Of a stretch of DNA of 64,000 nt, positions 45,598 through 55,254 are shown piece by piece (the first letter of the stretch is position 1; each line of letters opens with the position of its first letter). The DNA comes from Nematocida ironsii (taxonomy: Eukaryota; Microsporidia). The notes below the pieces were generated by a model. That model was not told where the DNA came from and ran no database searches. It saw nothing but the letters and a program-made list of their open reading frames with translations. The DNA lies in assembly GCA_001642415.1 (NCBI GenBank), contig LTDK01000094.1, positions 55,995-119,994 on the forward strand, written 5' to 3'. The position numbers and the translations under genes were made by a program.

Positions 45598-46092
45598 ATG
45601 TTCAATGCTGAAACGCACTTTCTATCTAAGCAAAAATCGAAACGCGATGCGACAGTCGGAGAATCTCTTCACATATGGCTGGGAAACACACCATACCTAC
45701 ATAAAAGCAGGCGTCCTATACCTAAAGAGCCAAAATTTCCATATGATCACATAACAGAAGAGTCTGCAGAAGAGCTGCACCAGCTTTTTACAGAGTATAT
45801 TAAACAGTTAAAGACAGAAAATAAGAGCGTGGCAATAATAAGCGTCCTCTACAAAATGGAGCTGATTGGCGTGCACATATCGCCAATAAAGCACAGACAA
45901 AACATACTAGATGCAAGTTCGCTTAAAAGAGGCATATTAGTAAATGAAACAAAGAATACTCTGGCAATTGCATATGGTGGCAATGTAAAGGTGTTTCCAA
46001 AAGCAATGTATAACTTTATTATTTATGTAGATGGTGCAAAGTATTTTATGATTGGGATGGGGCTTAAATCAGAAAGAAGATATTCCAAATAA
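45598..46092 (+). CDS. POP4: Pop4/Rpp29, RNase P/MRP protein subunit
   Basis: 164 residues. The C-terminal core MELIGVHISPIKHRQNILDASSLKRGILVNETKNTLAIAYGGNVKVFPKAMYNFIIYVDGAKYFMIGMGLKSERRYSK fits the UPF0086/Rpp29 barrel (xELIGxxxxVxxSxxxxxxGxxGxVxxETKNTxxIxxxxxxKxxPKxxxxFxF). The N-terminal half is variable. Rpp29 binds RNase P RNA. Its RNA partner gene is at 3240-3468 in this window. Confidence 0.9.
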   Translation: MFNAETHFLSKQKSKRDATVGESLHIWLGNTPYLHKSRRPIPKEPKFPYDHITEESAEELHQLFTEYIKQLKTENKSVAIISVLYKMELIGVHISPIKHRQNILDASSLKRGILVNETKNTLAIAYGGNVKVFPKAMYNFIIYVDGAKYFMIGMGLKSERRYSK

Positions 46093-46413
46093 GAATGGGC
46101 TACTCTTTTAGCTATTTCATCTATACATAGAATGTACATATGTCAAATGAAGAATCGCTAGCTATTTGTATGCCACACAACCCAAAATATTATTTATGTG
46201 ATAGATAACCTAGGTTGAAACACAACTACTGGAAAGGCATATAAAATAAAGTTCTAAACAATAATAAGAATGCATAGAAAGATAACTCGAAATAAATAAT
46301 ATATCTGTATGATCTAAAAATACTTGAATGCTTGAATAACCATTGGAATAGCCCATTCCGATCTAAATTTAAAATAAATAAACATAACCCGAAACATTAA
46401 GGTTTATTACTCC
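46093..46413. other. Intergenic region
   Basis: AT-rich. It holds recurrent motif copies: ATAACCCGAAACAT at 46384-46397, just past the GlyRS stop, and a weaker TAACTCGAAATAA around 46282. No gene seen. Confidence 0.45.
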
Positions 46414-48216
46414 TTATTTCTTTTTTTGTAAACTGTCAAAAGAAATCTCTTCTTTAACAAGCTTGGTAAGTGTGGATGGAATGTCAGAAATGGCGATGCG
46501 GATCTGCATTGTGCTATCTCTTTCCCGAAGAGTTACCATTTTGTCTTCTAACGTATCAAAATCAACTGTTATACAGAAGGGAATGCCAATCTCATCTGCA
46601 CGAGAATATCTTCTTCCAATGGATGCCTTGCTCTCATCTAGATTACAACTAATTCCTGATTCAACTATAGTGTCCTTGAGTGAAGTAATAATCTCAGTAA
46701 ATCTTTCATCCTCCTGTAGTGGTAGAATAATGCACTTTATAGGGGCCATGCCTGGGGTAAAGCTAAAAAGAGACTTCTGCTCGTCGTCTTCACGTATCCA
46801 GAATGAGTGCCACAGAAGGGCATAAAGGATTCTTCCTATTCCAAAAGACGGCTCTATCACACTAGGTGTGTACTCTTCAATGTGCTTAACGATTTCTAAT
46901 TTCTCTATCTGGGTTACTATCTTTTCCCCAAGCAGCTCAATCTCTATTTCATTCTCTGATATCTTCTTTTGTTCTATTTCATCCTCAGTCAGAGCTTCTA
47001 ATGCCTGTATCGCCTTTTGTGCTTGTGATCTGAACTTTGATCCTAGCTCTTTCTTGTTAACCACTGCAACTGTTTTCTTTTCCGTGGTTGGTGTGGTTAG
47101 CCTTCTTCGGGCAACTAATTTGTCCCCTGTTTTCTTGCTGTGCACTGTGAGGTCGTAGCATGCCCTGTCTGCAATGCCAACACATTCAATCCATCCAAAT
47201 GCAGTGTCAATTTCCACATCCCAGCAGTCGGTTGCATAGTGTGCCATTTCAGTTGGCAGATGTTGTCTAATCCTAATAGCACTTTCTGGTATGCCGATCT
47301 TAACTAAGAACTGATATACTCTGATAATAAAATACCCAAGAGTCTCATTGTCAACTACTCCCTCTTTTACAGCCACGTCCATAGACATTGTATGTATTGT
47401 CTGGTCTTCGCCCTCTGCGTCCTTTTCTCTAAAAAGAAGAGGAAGCTCTATACTAGAGTACTTAGCAAACTTTGGATGTGATTTTTCTTCTGGGTGTACA
47501 AAGTGCTCAATCTCTGCCATTAAGAACTCTCTCACTCTAAAAAGCCCGGTTCGTGGGCTTATCTCATTTCTAAATGCCTTTCCTACTGTTGCACTTGCAA
47601 ATGGCATCTTATCTCCATTGTTTTCCAGCAGCCTTTTAAAGTTTAAGAACTGACCCTGCGCAGTCTCTGGCCGCAAAAAGCTCTGTGACTTCCCGCACGG
47701 TCCAACAATCGTGTTGAACATCAGATTAAATGGGGCAATTTTTGTCAGGGCGTTCTTATTGTCGCTTTTTATCTCATACTTGTCAATAAGGCCCTGTAGC
47801 TCTTCTTCTCCAAATGAGTCAATCATATTTGCCTTGCTTATAAACTCCTGCCTCTCTTTCTCATCCTTATTCTCTGCCTCTCTTAGAAGATAGTCTCTTA
47901 CTAAATGGTCTGCTCGATAGACTTCCCCTGTTACAGAGTCAGCGCACATCAGGTCAGTAAACTTTTCGACATGTCCACTCGACTTTAGAACCTCAAATGG
48001 TGTAATGATTGCCGTGTCTACCTCCAGCATGTTTTCCGTTAGAACAAAATGGTTTCTCCAAATAGATAAAAAGTTGTTTTGTAAAGCACACATATTTGGC
48101 CCAAAATCAAAAAACCCAGAGACACCGCCATATGACTCAAAGCTTTGCGTATAGAAAAACCTTCTTTTTGCAACTTGCTCAAGCTTTTCTCTCTTTTCTT
48201 TGACTTTTATATTCAT
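46414..48216 (-). CDS. Glycyl-tRNA synthetase
   Basis: 600 residues from ATG at 48216 (MNIKVKEKREKLEQVAKRRFFYTQSFESYGGVSGFFDFGPNMCAL). The frame extends to 48264, but the extra residues do not fit. Class II landmarks: RPETAQGQFLNFKRLLE, RNEISPRTGLFRVREFLMAEIEHFVHP, EPSFGIGRILYALLWHSFW (motif 3), and a C-terminal anticodon-binding domain (APIKCIILPLQ, GRRYSRADEIGIPFCITVDF). It charges tRNA-Gly. An alpha2-type enzyme as in other eukaryotes. Confidence 0.96.
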   Translation of the reverse strand: MNIKVKEKREKLEQVAKRRFFYTQSFESYGGVSGFFDFGPNMCALQNNFLSIWRNHFVLTENMLEVDTAIITPFEVLKSSGHVEKFTDLMCADSVTGEVYRADHLVRDYLLREAENKDEKERQEFISKANMIDSFGEEELQGLIDKYEIKSDNKNALTKIAPFNLMFNTIVGPCGKSQSFLRPETAQGQFLNFKRLLENNGDKMPFASATVGKAFRNEISPRTGLFRVREFLMAEIEHFVHPEEKSHPKFAKYSSIELPLLFREKDAEGEDQTIHTMSMDVAVKEGVVDNETLGYFIIRVYQFLVKIGIPESAIRIRQHLPTEMAHYATDCWDVEIDTAFGWIECVGIADRACYDLTVHSKKTGDKLVARRRLTTPTTEKKTVAVVNKKELGSKFRSQAQKAIQALEALTEDEIEQKKISENEIEIELLGEKIVTQIEKLEIVKHIEEYTPSVIEPSFGIGRILYALLWHSFWIREDDEQKSLFSFTPGMAPIKCIILPLQEDERFTEIITSLKDTIVESGISCNLDESKASIGRRYSRADEIGIPFCITVDFDTLEDKMVTLRERDSTMQIRIAISDIPSTLTKLVKEEISFDSLQKKK

Positions 48217-48515
48217 AAAAAGAATTTTAGTTTTAGGAATAAGTACTGCTGTATATAGAAGCACATATTTTATAACTTATTGCACATTTAATTATCATAG
48301 AGGATTACATTCCATCTGTAAAGAAACGTCTTTAAATTTAATGCTTCTTTAACTTTATATATTTAGAATGCAGAATTTCCTGCCTGTATATCTCAAAATA
48401 TGTATAAATATTTGAATACGCAGGTAAATACAAACAGATTTTTAATAATGCACTACTTTATATGTATTTAATTAATATTATCAGTAGATAGAGAACACTT
48501 CTATATAGAGGCCCT

Positions 48516-49976
48516 CTATCTATTTTTAGATTTAAAAATGGTCTTTTCTATTCTAGACATAATAAACTCTCTATGCGTGGTGATCTTGTTCATTAGTCGT
48601 GCAGTCGTGAAGGGCCTCAGCTCTTTCTCTGCTATTTCTGTGGATGTCTTTGCCTGTATATTTCTAAGAATTGCCATATCTGCCGCTGTAACAAAAGAAA
48701 GTGCATGCCCCTTTTGCTGTATTCTTCCTGTTCTTCCTATTCTATGGATGTAGTCTGTGTAGTGATTTGGTAGGTCATAGTTTATAACACAGCCAACATC
48801 CTTTACATCCAGCCCTCTTGAAAGTACATCAGTGGTCAAGAGAACTCGCGCTAGGCCTGACCTAAATCTAAAAAAGGAGGTGTGCCGTGTTTTGTTGTCT
48901 GTGCATCTGCTCAGACCCACTGCATTTATTCCGAGCTCCTGCAGCACCTCTGAAAGAATTGCACAGTTGTCTGCTCGGTTCATAAATACAATAACCTTTG
49001 AGTCTTTATACTCCTCAAGTAGAAGAGTTGCCAGATGCGCATCTTTAGACTGCCGGTGAACAAGAGCATATTCCTGCGTAATGGTTTTAGGTATTGGGCT
49101 CTGCCGCGTATCAACAGTCCTGATGTCTCGTGCAAGAATAAGCTTCCATATTTCTGGACATATAGTTTTTTCAACTATTTCATCTTCACTCATGGATACT
49201 CCAGAATGAGCTTCTTTTTCTTTCTTCTCTCCACTATCACATGCTTCTTTTCGAGAGTCTTTCTCTAAAACTACTGTACCCTCGGTATTTACATTGTTTT
49301 CTTTCTCCTTTTGTCCTTCTTTCTCACCGCCTAGCTGCTCATCTGCAACAAACGCGCTTTCCGAGTCTTTCTGGTACTGCCTGCCTTGCTCATGTACTTT
49401 AATTGCTATTTTGGGTACTATGTCAGTTGCTGAGAATAGAAGCAGCTGTGCTTTTGGTGTTCTCTTTAAAAGCTCACTAAGTATTGTATAAATGGCCGGT
49501 GACTGGTCGCTGTTTAGAAGAAGATCTGCCTCGTCCAATGCTATTTTCTTTATTCTCTTGAAGACAGAAACATTGTCTTCACTACAGAACATAGCAGCCA
49601 GCCGCCCTGGCGTGGCTATAACAATGTGTGGTTTCTTTTGGAGCCTTGCGGCCTGCTTGTGCACATCCATTCCCCCATGTATTATTTCGCATGTTATTCC
49701 AAAGTAGCTTCCCATGGTGTCCACCTTCTCCTTTGTCTGAACAGCCAGCTCTCTAGTTGGTGTTAGTATAAGAGAGTGTACGCCATATGGGTCTTCTGCT
49801 AGTGACTCTATTAGGGGTATAACAAAGCACGCAGTTTTCCCCGTTCCCGTCTCTGAAAGGCCAATTATGTCTTTTTTCTCTGTGAAAGGTAGCAGCTTCT
49901 TCTGAATTGGCGTCTTTTCTTTAAAACCAATTCGCTTCAGTATGTCGTTTATTTCTTCCTGCACTGAGAATACCAT
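48516..49976 (-). CDS. DEAD-box RNA helicase, Dbp8/DDX49-like
   Basis: 486 residues with all DEAD-box motifs: Q-motif GFKEKTPIQKKLLP, SETGTGKT (I), PTRELA (Ia), TPGR (Ib), DEAD (II), SAT (III), VFMNRADNC (IV), TTDVLSRGLDVKDVGCVINYD (V), HRIGRTGR (VI). EDPYGVHSLILTPTREL and GGMDVHKQAARLQKKPHIVIATPGRL are typical of Dbp8/DDX49, which acts in 40S biogenesis. A charged 70-residue insertion (about 205-275, EKEGQKEKENN...KKEKEAHSG) lies between the RecA lobes and explains the extra length (yeast about 431). Confidence 0.88.
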   Translation of the reverse strand: MVFSVQEEINDILKRIGFKEKTPIQKKLLPFTEKKDIIGLSETGTGKTACFVIPLIESLAEDPYGVHSLILTPTRELAVQTKEKVDTMGSYFGITCEIIHGGMDVHKQAARLQKKPHIVIATPGRLAAMFCSEDNVSVFKRIKKIALDEADLLLNSDQSPAIYTILSELLKRTPKAQLLLFSATDIVPKIAIKVHEQGRQYQKDSESAFVADEQLGGEKEGQKEKENNVNTEGTVVLEKDSRKEACDSGEKKEKEAHSGVSMSEDEIVEKTICPEIWKLILARDIRTVDTRQSPIPKTITQEYALVHRQSKDAHLATLLLEEYKDSKVIVFMNRADNCAILSEVLQELGINAVGLSRCTDNKTRHTSFFRFRSGLARVLLTTDVLSRGLDVKDVGCVINYDLPNHYTDYIHRIGRTGRIQQKGHALSFVTAADMAILRNIQAKTSTEIAEKELRPFTTARLMNKITTHREFIMSRIEKTIFKSKNR

Positions 49977-50816
49977 TAAAAATTTTTAAATCATGATATA
50001 ATTATATACAGAATGAAGTGCACTTGCTAAAAGTCTATTATATCACGTGTCTAAATTTCGGGCTATGCTACTTTCCTTTCTATTTGTTTAATTTTGCTTC
50101 TTGGTATAACCCGAAAATATCAGAAGGTCTGGCTTATTGTGCTGTTTGTTCTGTATATAACCCGAATATAAAGCCGTGCCTAATATAACTTGAAGTTGAA
50201 ATGTAAAAAAAATGAAAAGATATGGTAATTTCAGAAAATAGCGCTAAAGTTAGTATATGCTTTACAGTCTCTCTCATATACTGCCTAGATACATCCGCCA
50301 TGTTTGGATGATATGACTGAATTCCGTGGTGTGTGGTTGCTAGTATAAAGTTATATATGTGCTTAGTTGAATATTATGTTTTATTCTCTTGTTTTTAGTA
50401 CTTTCTTATGTTTTTTGTGCTTTTGTACTTCTATATAGAACAAATTTATTTTAATTTTATAAAGTCTTCATAAATGAATATTTAATTAAATACAAATCCA
50501 TTTTAAATATGCTATGTGTGAACAGTTTATATTTTTAAACCACATGAAATAATTTATAAATTTAATAAATCATAGAAGCAGCCCTGGATACTAAAGAGCC
50601 AATTAAGCAGAGTCCGGTTTGGTAGAAATAGAAAAGAATGTGATGATGGGTATAAAATGGCCAATTACAACAAATACTACGTAAAATAAGATATTTGGAT
50701 ATACAAACGTATATATTATACTTTATTATAGAAAATAGCTCTGGCTTAAGTTTGTTTAATATGTATCTGTTAATGATAGGCCATAAAATTATTTGTGAGT
50801 GCGCACAACAAGGTCT
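49977..50816. other. 840-bp intergenic region with a motif cluster
   Basis: No gene supported. Three recurrent motif copies cluster at 50054-50170. A GC-richer patch at 50575-50665 contains two CCAAT pentamers (50599-50603, 50660-50664), a TATAAAA (50651-50657) and a GTGATGA box-C-like word (about 50639-50645). No box D was found, so a snoRNA is not claimed. Confidence 0.4.
50054..50170. repeat. Cluster of three CCCGAAA motif copies
   Basis: AATTTCGGGCTATG (50054-50067, minus orientation), TATAACCCGAAAAT (50105-50118) and TATAACCCGAATATA (50156-50170) lie 78-194 bp upstream of the Dbp8-like start. A weaker TATAACTTGAAG follows near 50181. Confidence 0.7.
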
Positions 50817-51482
50817 TTATAGGTGTGCCAGCTCTAAAATGCTTCGAACATCTGAGCAAAATCGGAGACTATCAAGAATAAGAGCACTTGACAGAAGATT
50901 TCGGTCTTTCATGCCACCGATGAATCTTTCAATTGGAAGAGTGTTTGTATGTGGACCAAATCTGTAGTCCAGTACCACTACACACGAAAGATCAGTTGAC
51001 ACCTTATCTAGGTCCAGTAATAGTTGGCCCTCTGCATAATCGCAGTCATTTCTATACAATCTCTTCTCAAATATAGGCCCTCTTCTTTCTAAGTAGTCTG
51101 CCACACCATCAGCAAATTCTTTCTCCTTGGTTGTATACAGAATAATTGTGTACCACTCAGAGACCATCTGAAGAAAGTTCTCCAGCATGGGCCGAAACAC
51201 CACAAAGTGTGAGCACATAGAATTGTTTATTTTATACTGCACTATGTGGTCTACCCTGTGCTTTGGTGGATTGATTGACGAGCAAAGAATAACTCCCTCA
51301 AGGCCTAGAACAAGATACTTCTTTTTTGAAAGATTTATCTCGTAGTTGTTCAGAAAGCTCCAAATGCTTAAAGACTTAATGTATCGGCGCACGCAGGGAA
51401 CACTAACCAGAGCATCCCACTGAGTACTTTTTTCCATGATCGGCTCATCTGAGTTATGTTGTTTTGAGCTTTTGGCTTTCAT
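50817..51482 (-). CDS. Nem1/Dullard-like pseudophosphatase (FCP/SCP HAD family)
   Basis: 221 residues from ATG at 51482. The FCP/SCP fold is clear: KKKYLVLGLEGVILCSS, FVVFRPMLENFLQMVSEWYTIILYTTKEKEFADGVADYL, FEKRLYRNDCDYAEGQLLLDLDKVSTDLSCVVVLDYR, and LPIERFIGGMKDRNLLSSALILDSL. The catalytic DLDxT/V (motif I) is G60-L-E62-G-V64, so both the nucleophile and the acid/base Asp are lost. The motif II Thr remains. Nem1 normally dephosphorylates lipin at the nuclear envelope. The longer N-terminus (to 51524) would overlap the divergent p24 gene. Confidence 0.85.
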   Translation of the reverse strand: MKAKSSKQHNSDEPIMEKSTQWDALVSVPCVRRYIKSLSIWSFLNNYEINLSKKKYLVLGLEGVILCSSINPPKHRVDHIVQYKINNSMCSHFVVFRPMLENFLQMVSEWYTIILYTTKEKEFADGVADYLERRGPIFEKRLYRNDCDYAEGQLLLDLDKVSTDLSCVVVLDYRFGPHTNTLPIERFIGGMKDRNLLSSALILDSLRFCSDVRSILELAHL

Positions 51483-51507
51483 ATTCTTTAGATTTTTTAG
51501 TTTGAAA

Positions 51508-52119
51508 ATGAAATTCATAAACATTGTGCTTCTCTTTGCAGGACTTGTTCACTCTAGAATGTTTCTAAACATACGCGACATTTCTGCGCCTTTCTCAATC
51601 CAGAGGGGAGTGATAGACAACCAGATATGCAAGGGGCTTTTCAAGCTTATAACGCCAACTAAGGGAACAATTAGTGCAACAATTTACTCAGAAGACATGA
51701 AAAGAGTGTTCACAAAGGACAACCTCAAACATAATGAAGAAGTCCACTTCTCATTCAACACCACAACAGGGCAGACATACATCATAAAACTAGAGGAGAT
51801 GGAAGAGATTCCAGAGAAAAGTGTGAAAGTCGAGTATGAGTTTACATCGCAGTACAACACATTCAACAAAAACATAGCAAAGTATGAAGTGATTGACCCA
51901 GCGCTGACAGAAATGACAAAGTTCGAGAAGCTTTTATACGAACTGTCTCTCCAGACCTCGTATAGACAGCGAGAGACTGCAGCTTTCTCTGACAGTGTTA
52001 ACGAGATTGTTGTTTCCATCCTTTGTATAAACTTGCTTATATTCATTGCGTTTGCTGGAATATTAGCATATCAAACGATTTCCTTCAAAGACTTTTTAAA
52101 GAAGAAGAAGCTGATTTAA
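51508..52119 (+). CDS. p24/emp24 family cargo receptor
   Basis: 203 residues from ATG at 51508. Signal peptide (KFINIVLLFAGLVHS). A GOLD-like lumenal domain and a coiled-coil segment (YELSLQTSYRQRETAAFSDSVN) follow. One TM helix (NEIVVSILCINLLIFIAFAGILAYQTI) and a short cytosolic tail SFKDFLKKKKLI end the protein. The tail ends in KKLI, a KKxx COPI retrieval signal, with a preceding Phe pair for COPII. p24 proteins shuttle between ER and Golgi. It shares a 25-bp gap with the divergent gene. Confidence 0.88.
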   Translation: MKFINIVLLFAGLVHSRMFLNIRDISAPFSIQRGVIDNQICKGLFKLITPTKGTISATIYSEDMKRVFTKDNLKHNEEVHFSFNTTTGQTYIIKLEEMEEIPEKSVKVEYEFTSQYNTFNKNIAKYEVIDPALTEMTKFEKLLYELSLQTSYRQRETAAFSDSVNEIVVSILCINLLIFIAFAGILAYQTISFKDFLKKKKLI

Positions 52120-52288
52120 TAAAGGAAACTGTTTTTAGTATATTTAAGGGTGTGCTGCTAATGCGTATTCTCTCTTAATTCTTCTTTTTCATCAAAAAAT
52201 TATAATATATCCCGAAATGGATATAACTAAAACAATTTAAAGTGCTTCGATATAAAGAGAAATAATTTTGAAGTTGTCTTAAGAAGGC

Positions 52289-53554
52289 ATGGTAGATCTG
52301 AAAACAGGCAAACAAACAAAAAACACTGAAACCGTGCTATTTTATTTGATCAAAAAGGCACTAGTGTACATGTGTATTGTTTGTTTAATGGTGTGGTGTA
52401 GTGAAACTGGAAAGTATTTGAGCTTTAAAAAGGAGCGGGTTTGTTCGTTTTTTACCCGAAATAACATAGGAATATCTACACATGTGATTTTAAAGATAGA
52501 AATTAAGGATGGATCGTATAGTTCTGAAGAGATTTTGCATCTTAACTCCGAGCTAGAGCCAGAAAGTAACTGTAAGTACATTTTGACCAAGCCAGAGTAC
52601 TCTCTTAAGATATACATAAATGCGTATGCGCGGATGTTTCTTAAAACAGAAAAAAACAAAGTTGTTTTTCCTGTCTCTTCCGAGCTTCCAGTATCTCATG
52701 TGCTTAGCTCACTTGAGAACTACTTTCCTATATTCCCGAACTTCGATGGATTTGCACTGTATCGGCATTTAAAGTTAGAAAACAGCACGTCTCTACAGAA
52801 GGTAGAAATGCATAAAAAGGCAGCAGAGATGGGGCCAGTTCTGCATCTTCAGCCAAGCAACCCATTTGGTATGTCTCGCAAATTCCCTTCAGCATTCTCA
52901 AACGAGTTCTATCAGCTGAAAAATCTTAACAGTACCACTGTGTTTGCTAAAAAGTACATTGTAAGTATATACGGCCATTTTCTGTTTGCGTGCAAAAAAG
53001 GAACAGACGGGTCGCTTGGATATACCCTAGAGATTACAGAAGATCTTATAGCCTATCCACAGATAGTAGGAAGTAAAGTGTTTGCAATTATAGAGCAGAA
53101 TGGGACAAAATGGTCCTTGTTCAATAAAGACGCAGATGCCGTGAGAACTCTTTTATACTATATTGAGCGCGCACCGCGGTACCTTCCCCGGGAGACAGAA
53201 GCAATTGCAGAAACTGCAGAAAGCTGGGAGAAAAAGTGCGATAACGTGCGGAATATTGTGACCTACAATATTTCGTCCTCTTCCCTTCCAACGGCATCAG
53301 TGCTTTTTCCCAGAAGCATTCCAAAATTGAAAGACGAAATAAATAAAGAGCAGTCTGCAGAGTTCCTTATACGAAAGCTAGAGTCACACGTCCAAAGAAG
53401 CATATGGGATAATGTAAATATTGAATTTCTGGTCTATTTATTGAGCATGCAGGGCATATCACTTGCCTCTGAAATACATGAGGAAATTCGAGAGTACTCC
53501 CTTCACAGAAAGCGCATTTTGCGGAAAATCAAAGAAATAGAGGATTCTCTCTGA
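52289..53554 (+). CDS. Type II membrane protein, unknown
   Basis: 421 residues. A short basic cytosolic N-terminus is followed by one TM segment (FYLIKKALVYMCIVCLMVWC, about 18-37), and a large soluble C-terminal domain follows with four or so NxS/T sequons. A basic/acidic helix ends it (EYSLHRKRILRKIKEIEDSL). I recognise no fold. A recurrent motif copy (TATATCCCGAAATG at 52206-52219) is about 70 bp upstream. Confidence 0.6.
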   Translation: MVDLKTGKQTKNTETVLFYLIKKALVYMCIVCLMVWCSETGKYLSFKKERVCSFFTRNNIGISTHVILKIEIKDGSYSSEEILHLNSELEPESNCKYILTKPEYSLKIYINAYARMFLKTEKNKVVFPVSSELPVSHVLSSLENYFPIFPNFDGFALYRHLKLENSTSLQKVEMHKKAAEMGPVLHLQPSNPFGMSRKFPSAFSNEFYQLKNLNSTTVFAKKYIVSIYGHFLFACKKGTDGSLGYTLEITEDLIAYPQIVGSKVFAIIEQNGTKWSLFNKDADAVRTLLYYIERAPRYLPRETEAIAETAESWEKKCDNVRNIVTYNISSSSLPTASVLFPRSIPKLKDEINKEQSAEFLIRKLESHVQRSIWDNVNIEFLVYLLSMQGISLASEIHEEIREYSLHRKRILRKIKEIEDSL

Positions 53555-53600
53555 TTAAGAATACTTAAAGTCTGATATGGGCCTTTTACAGGGAAATATA

Positions 53601-54251
53601 TTAGGGGGCACACGCATGTATCAAATAGAATAGCTCTTTCATCCTTGATGACGTTTCTTTGCTACTTCCTTCCGCGTATGCTCTGTCTGCGATTTTTTTT
53701 GTCACACCGTCTCTTTTCAGTATAGGAAGAATGTGCTTGATGAAAAAGTTCATAAAGTATGTATTTGCATTTTTTGTAAGATAGTCTAGCAGATACTCTG
53801 TTTCCGCAGTGGATAGAGATTCTTTGCTTTTGATAACTGCCTTCATGATTGGCCAGTCAAATTCTGCATCTGGCCCCTTGATAATAAATTTATCTATTTG
53901 TGCGTCTGTGTGCTTTATCTGTTTCTCTATAACCTTTATAACAAGATTCACAAACTTGGGCTTCAATCTAATATCAATCTGTCTCCACTCTTGCTTGATG
54001 CACTCCATTAGATATGCAAAAAACTCGTTTCGATCTGCTCTTTTTTCAATTGCAGTGAGAACAAAGTCTGCCCACTTTTCTTGCTTTTGTATTTTTGGAA
54101 GCCCCCAGTAGTTTCTAAAAAGTGCTAGACATACTTGCTTAAACTCTGTTTCGCTGTTTATAGTTGCACTCTCGATCACGGAAATTGCCGAGGGATCAAA
54201 CTCAAACTCTTCAGCTAATTCTATGCGCGCAACGGCTTCAGTCACTGACAT
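53601..54251 (-). CDS. RRP1: Rrp1/Nop52, 60S rRNA-processing protein
   Basis: 216 residues. FKQVCLALFRNYWGLPKIQKQEKWADFVLTAIEKRADRNEFFAYLMECIKQEWRQIDIRLKPKFVNLVIKVI carries the Nop52 pattern (LWKGLFYCxWmsDKpxxQxxLA..., EWxxIDxxRLDKFyxLIR). It is a nucleolar factor for ITS2 processing. Homologues outside microsporidia have a longer C-terminus. Confidence 0.85.
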   Translation of the reverse strand: MSVTEAVARIELAEEFEFDPSAISVIESATINSETEFKQVCLALFRNYWGLPKIQKQEKWADFVLTAIEKRADRNEFFAYLMECIKQEWRQIDIRLKPKFVNLVIKVIEKQIKHTDAQIDKFIIKGPDAEFDWPIMKAVIKSKESLSTAETEYLLDYLTKNANTYFMNFFIKHILPILKRDGVTKKIADRAYAEGSSKETSSRMKELFYLIHACAP

Positions 54252-55254
54252 TAAAAAATTGTAAATCTTTTCTCATATTATGCAGTAGTACAAAAGTGCA
54301 ATTTAAATGTTTAATGTATAACCGGTTTGCTAATAAAAAAAAGCTGCTAAAGCAGTATATAGAAATGCGTTTAAATTAGGCAAGCCATATTTTGAAGCTG
54401 CATAATTAGAATAGATGAAATTTCAGGAGTGGCAAAAACCATAAAGACAAGTTTAAACAACAAATTCTCTAGAGAATATACTGGTATAAACAATATTAAA
54501 TCGCAGAGAAAGATTGCATTCATAACTATATAGATATATTTCTATGGGCTAATGTGCTGATTAGAGAATTTTGCGGCGCGTAGCAGAGAACAGCATGTTT
54601 CTATTATTTTTGTGCATGAGCCGCCCGTGCAAACACTATGAATAGTTTAAATGAGTATGTATAAAATTGTTTAATTATTCTATTATTAAGATATTTAATG
54701 TAAGCTATGTATGATTTATTAAAAATAGAATATTATTTATGTCCTACATTTAATAAAGCTGTTATTTGCTGTATATTGTATATAACTCAAAATACAGTCT
54801 GAATATAATTATTTACATGTAACCCAATCATAAACCCAAAAGTATATCTTTATTTACTCCAGCGAAACTATAAAATCTATAAGTGTATACAATTAAGTGA
54901 AAATCTTTAACTCTGAAGGGTTTATATTAAAATGCAACTGCAAATACCAAAATCATATGGAAATAGAAGAGGCATAGCAGTATATAGGGTGTGTTTAGGA
55001 GGATCTAAATTAATTTTAAATAAACAAAGATATATTCTTGTTTGATTCTAAATCGGACACTATTAAGTTTGTTTAAATATAAATACTTCCTTGCAATTCT
55101 AGGCAGGAGTTATGAATAAAGTATAAACAGTCATATTTGATAAATGTAAAAATAGAAGCAGCTGTAGTTTAATCTGCTTTTATTTCTTTTACTTTAGTGT
55201 AGAAGCAATACGTTTAATAGAGCAGAAGCCACTGCAAATGATGGAAATCATAGT
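54252..55254. other. 1-kb intergenic region
   Basis: The longest gene-free gap. Mostly AT-rich. One GC-richer patch (about 54570-54640) has a GCGGC/GCCGC pair, of unclear meaning. A degenerate recurrent motif (TATAACTCAAAATA, about 54779-54792) is present. No gene supported. Confidence 0.45.

Noticed and set aside
50575..50690. Possible snoRNA or SRP RNA
   Set aside because: A box-C-like GTGATGA and GC-rich words are present, but no box D, and the SRP domain IV core is not found.
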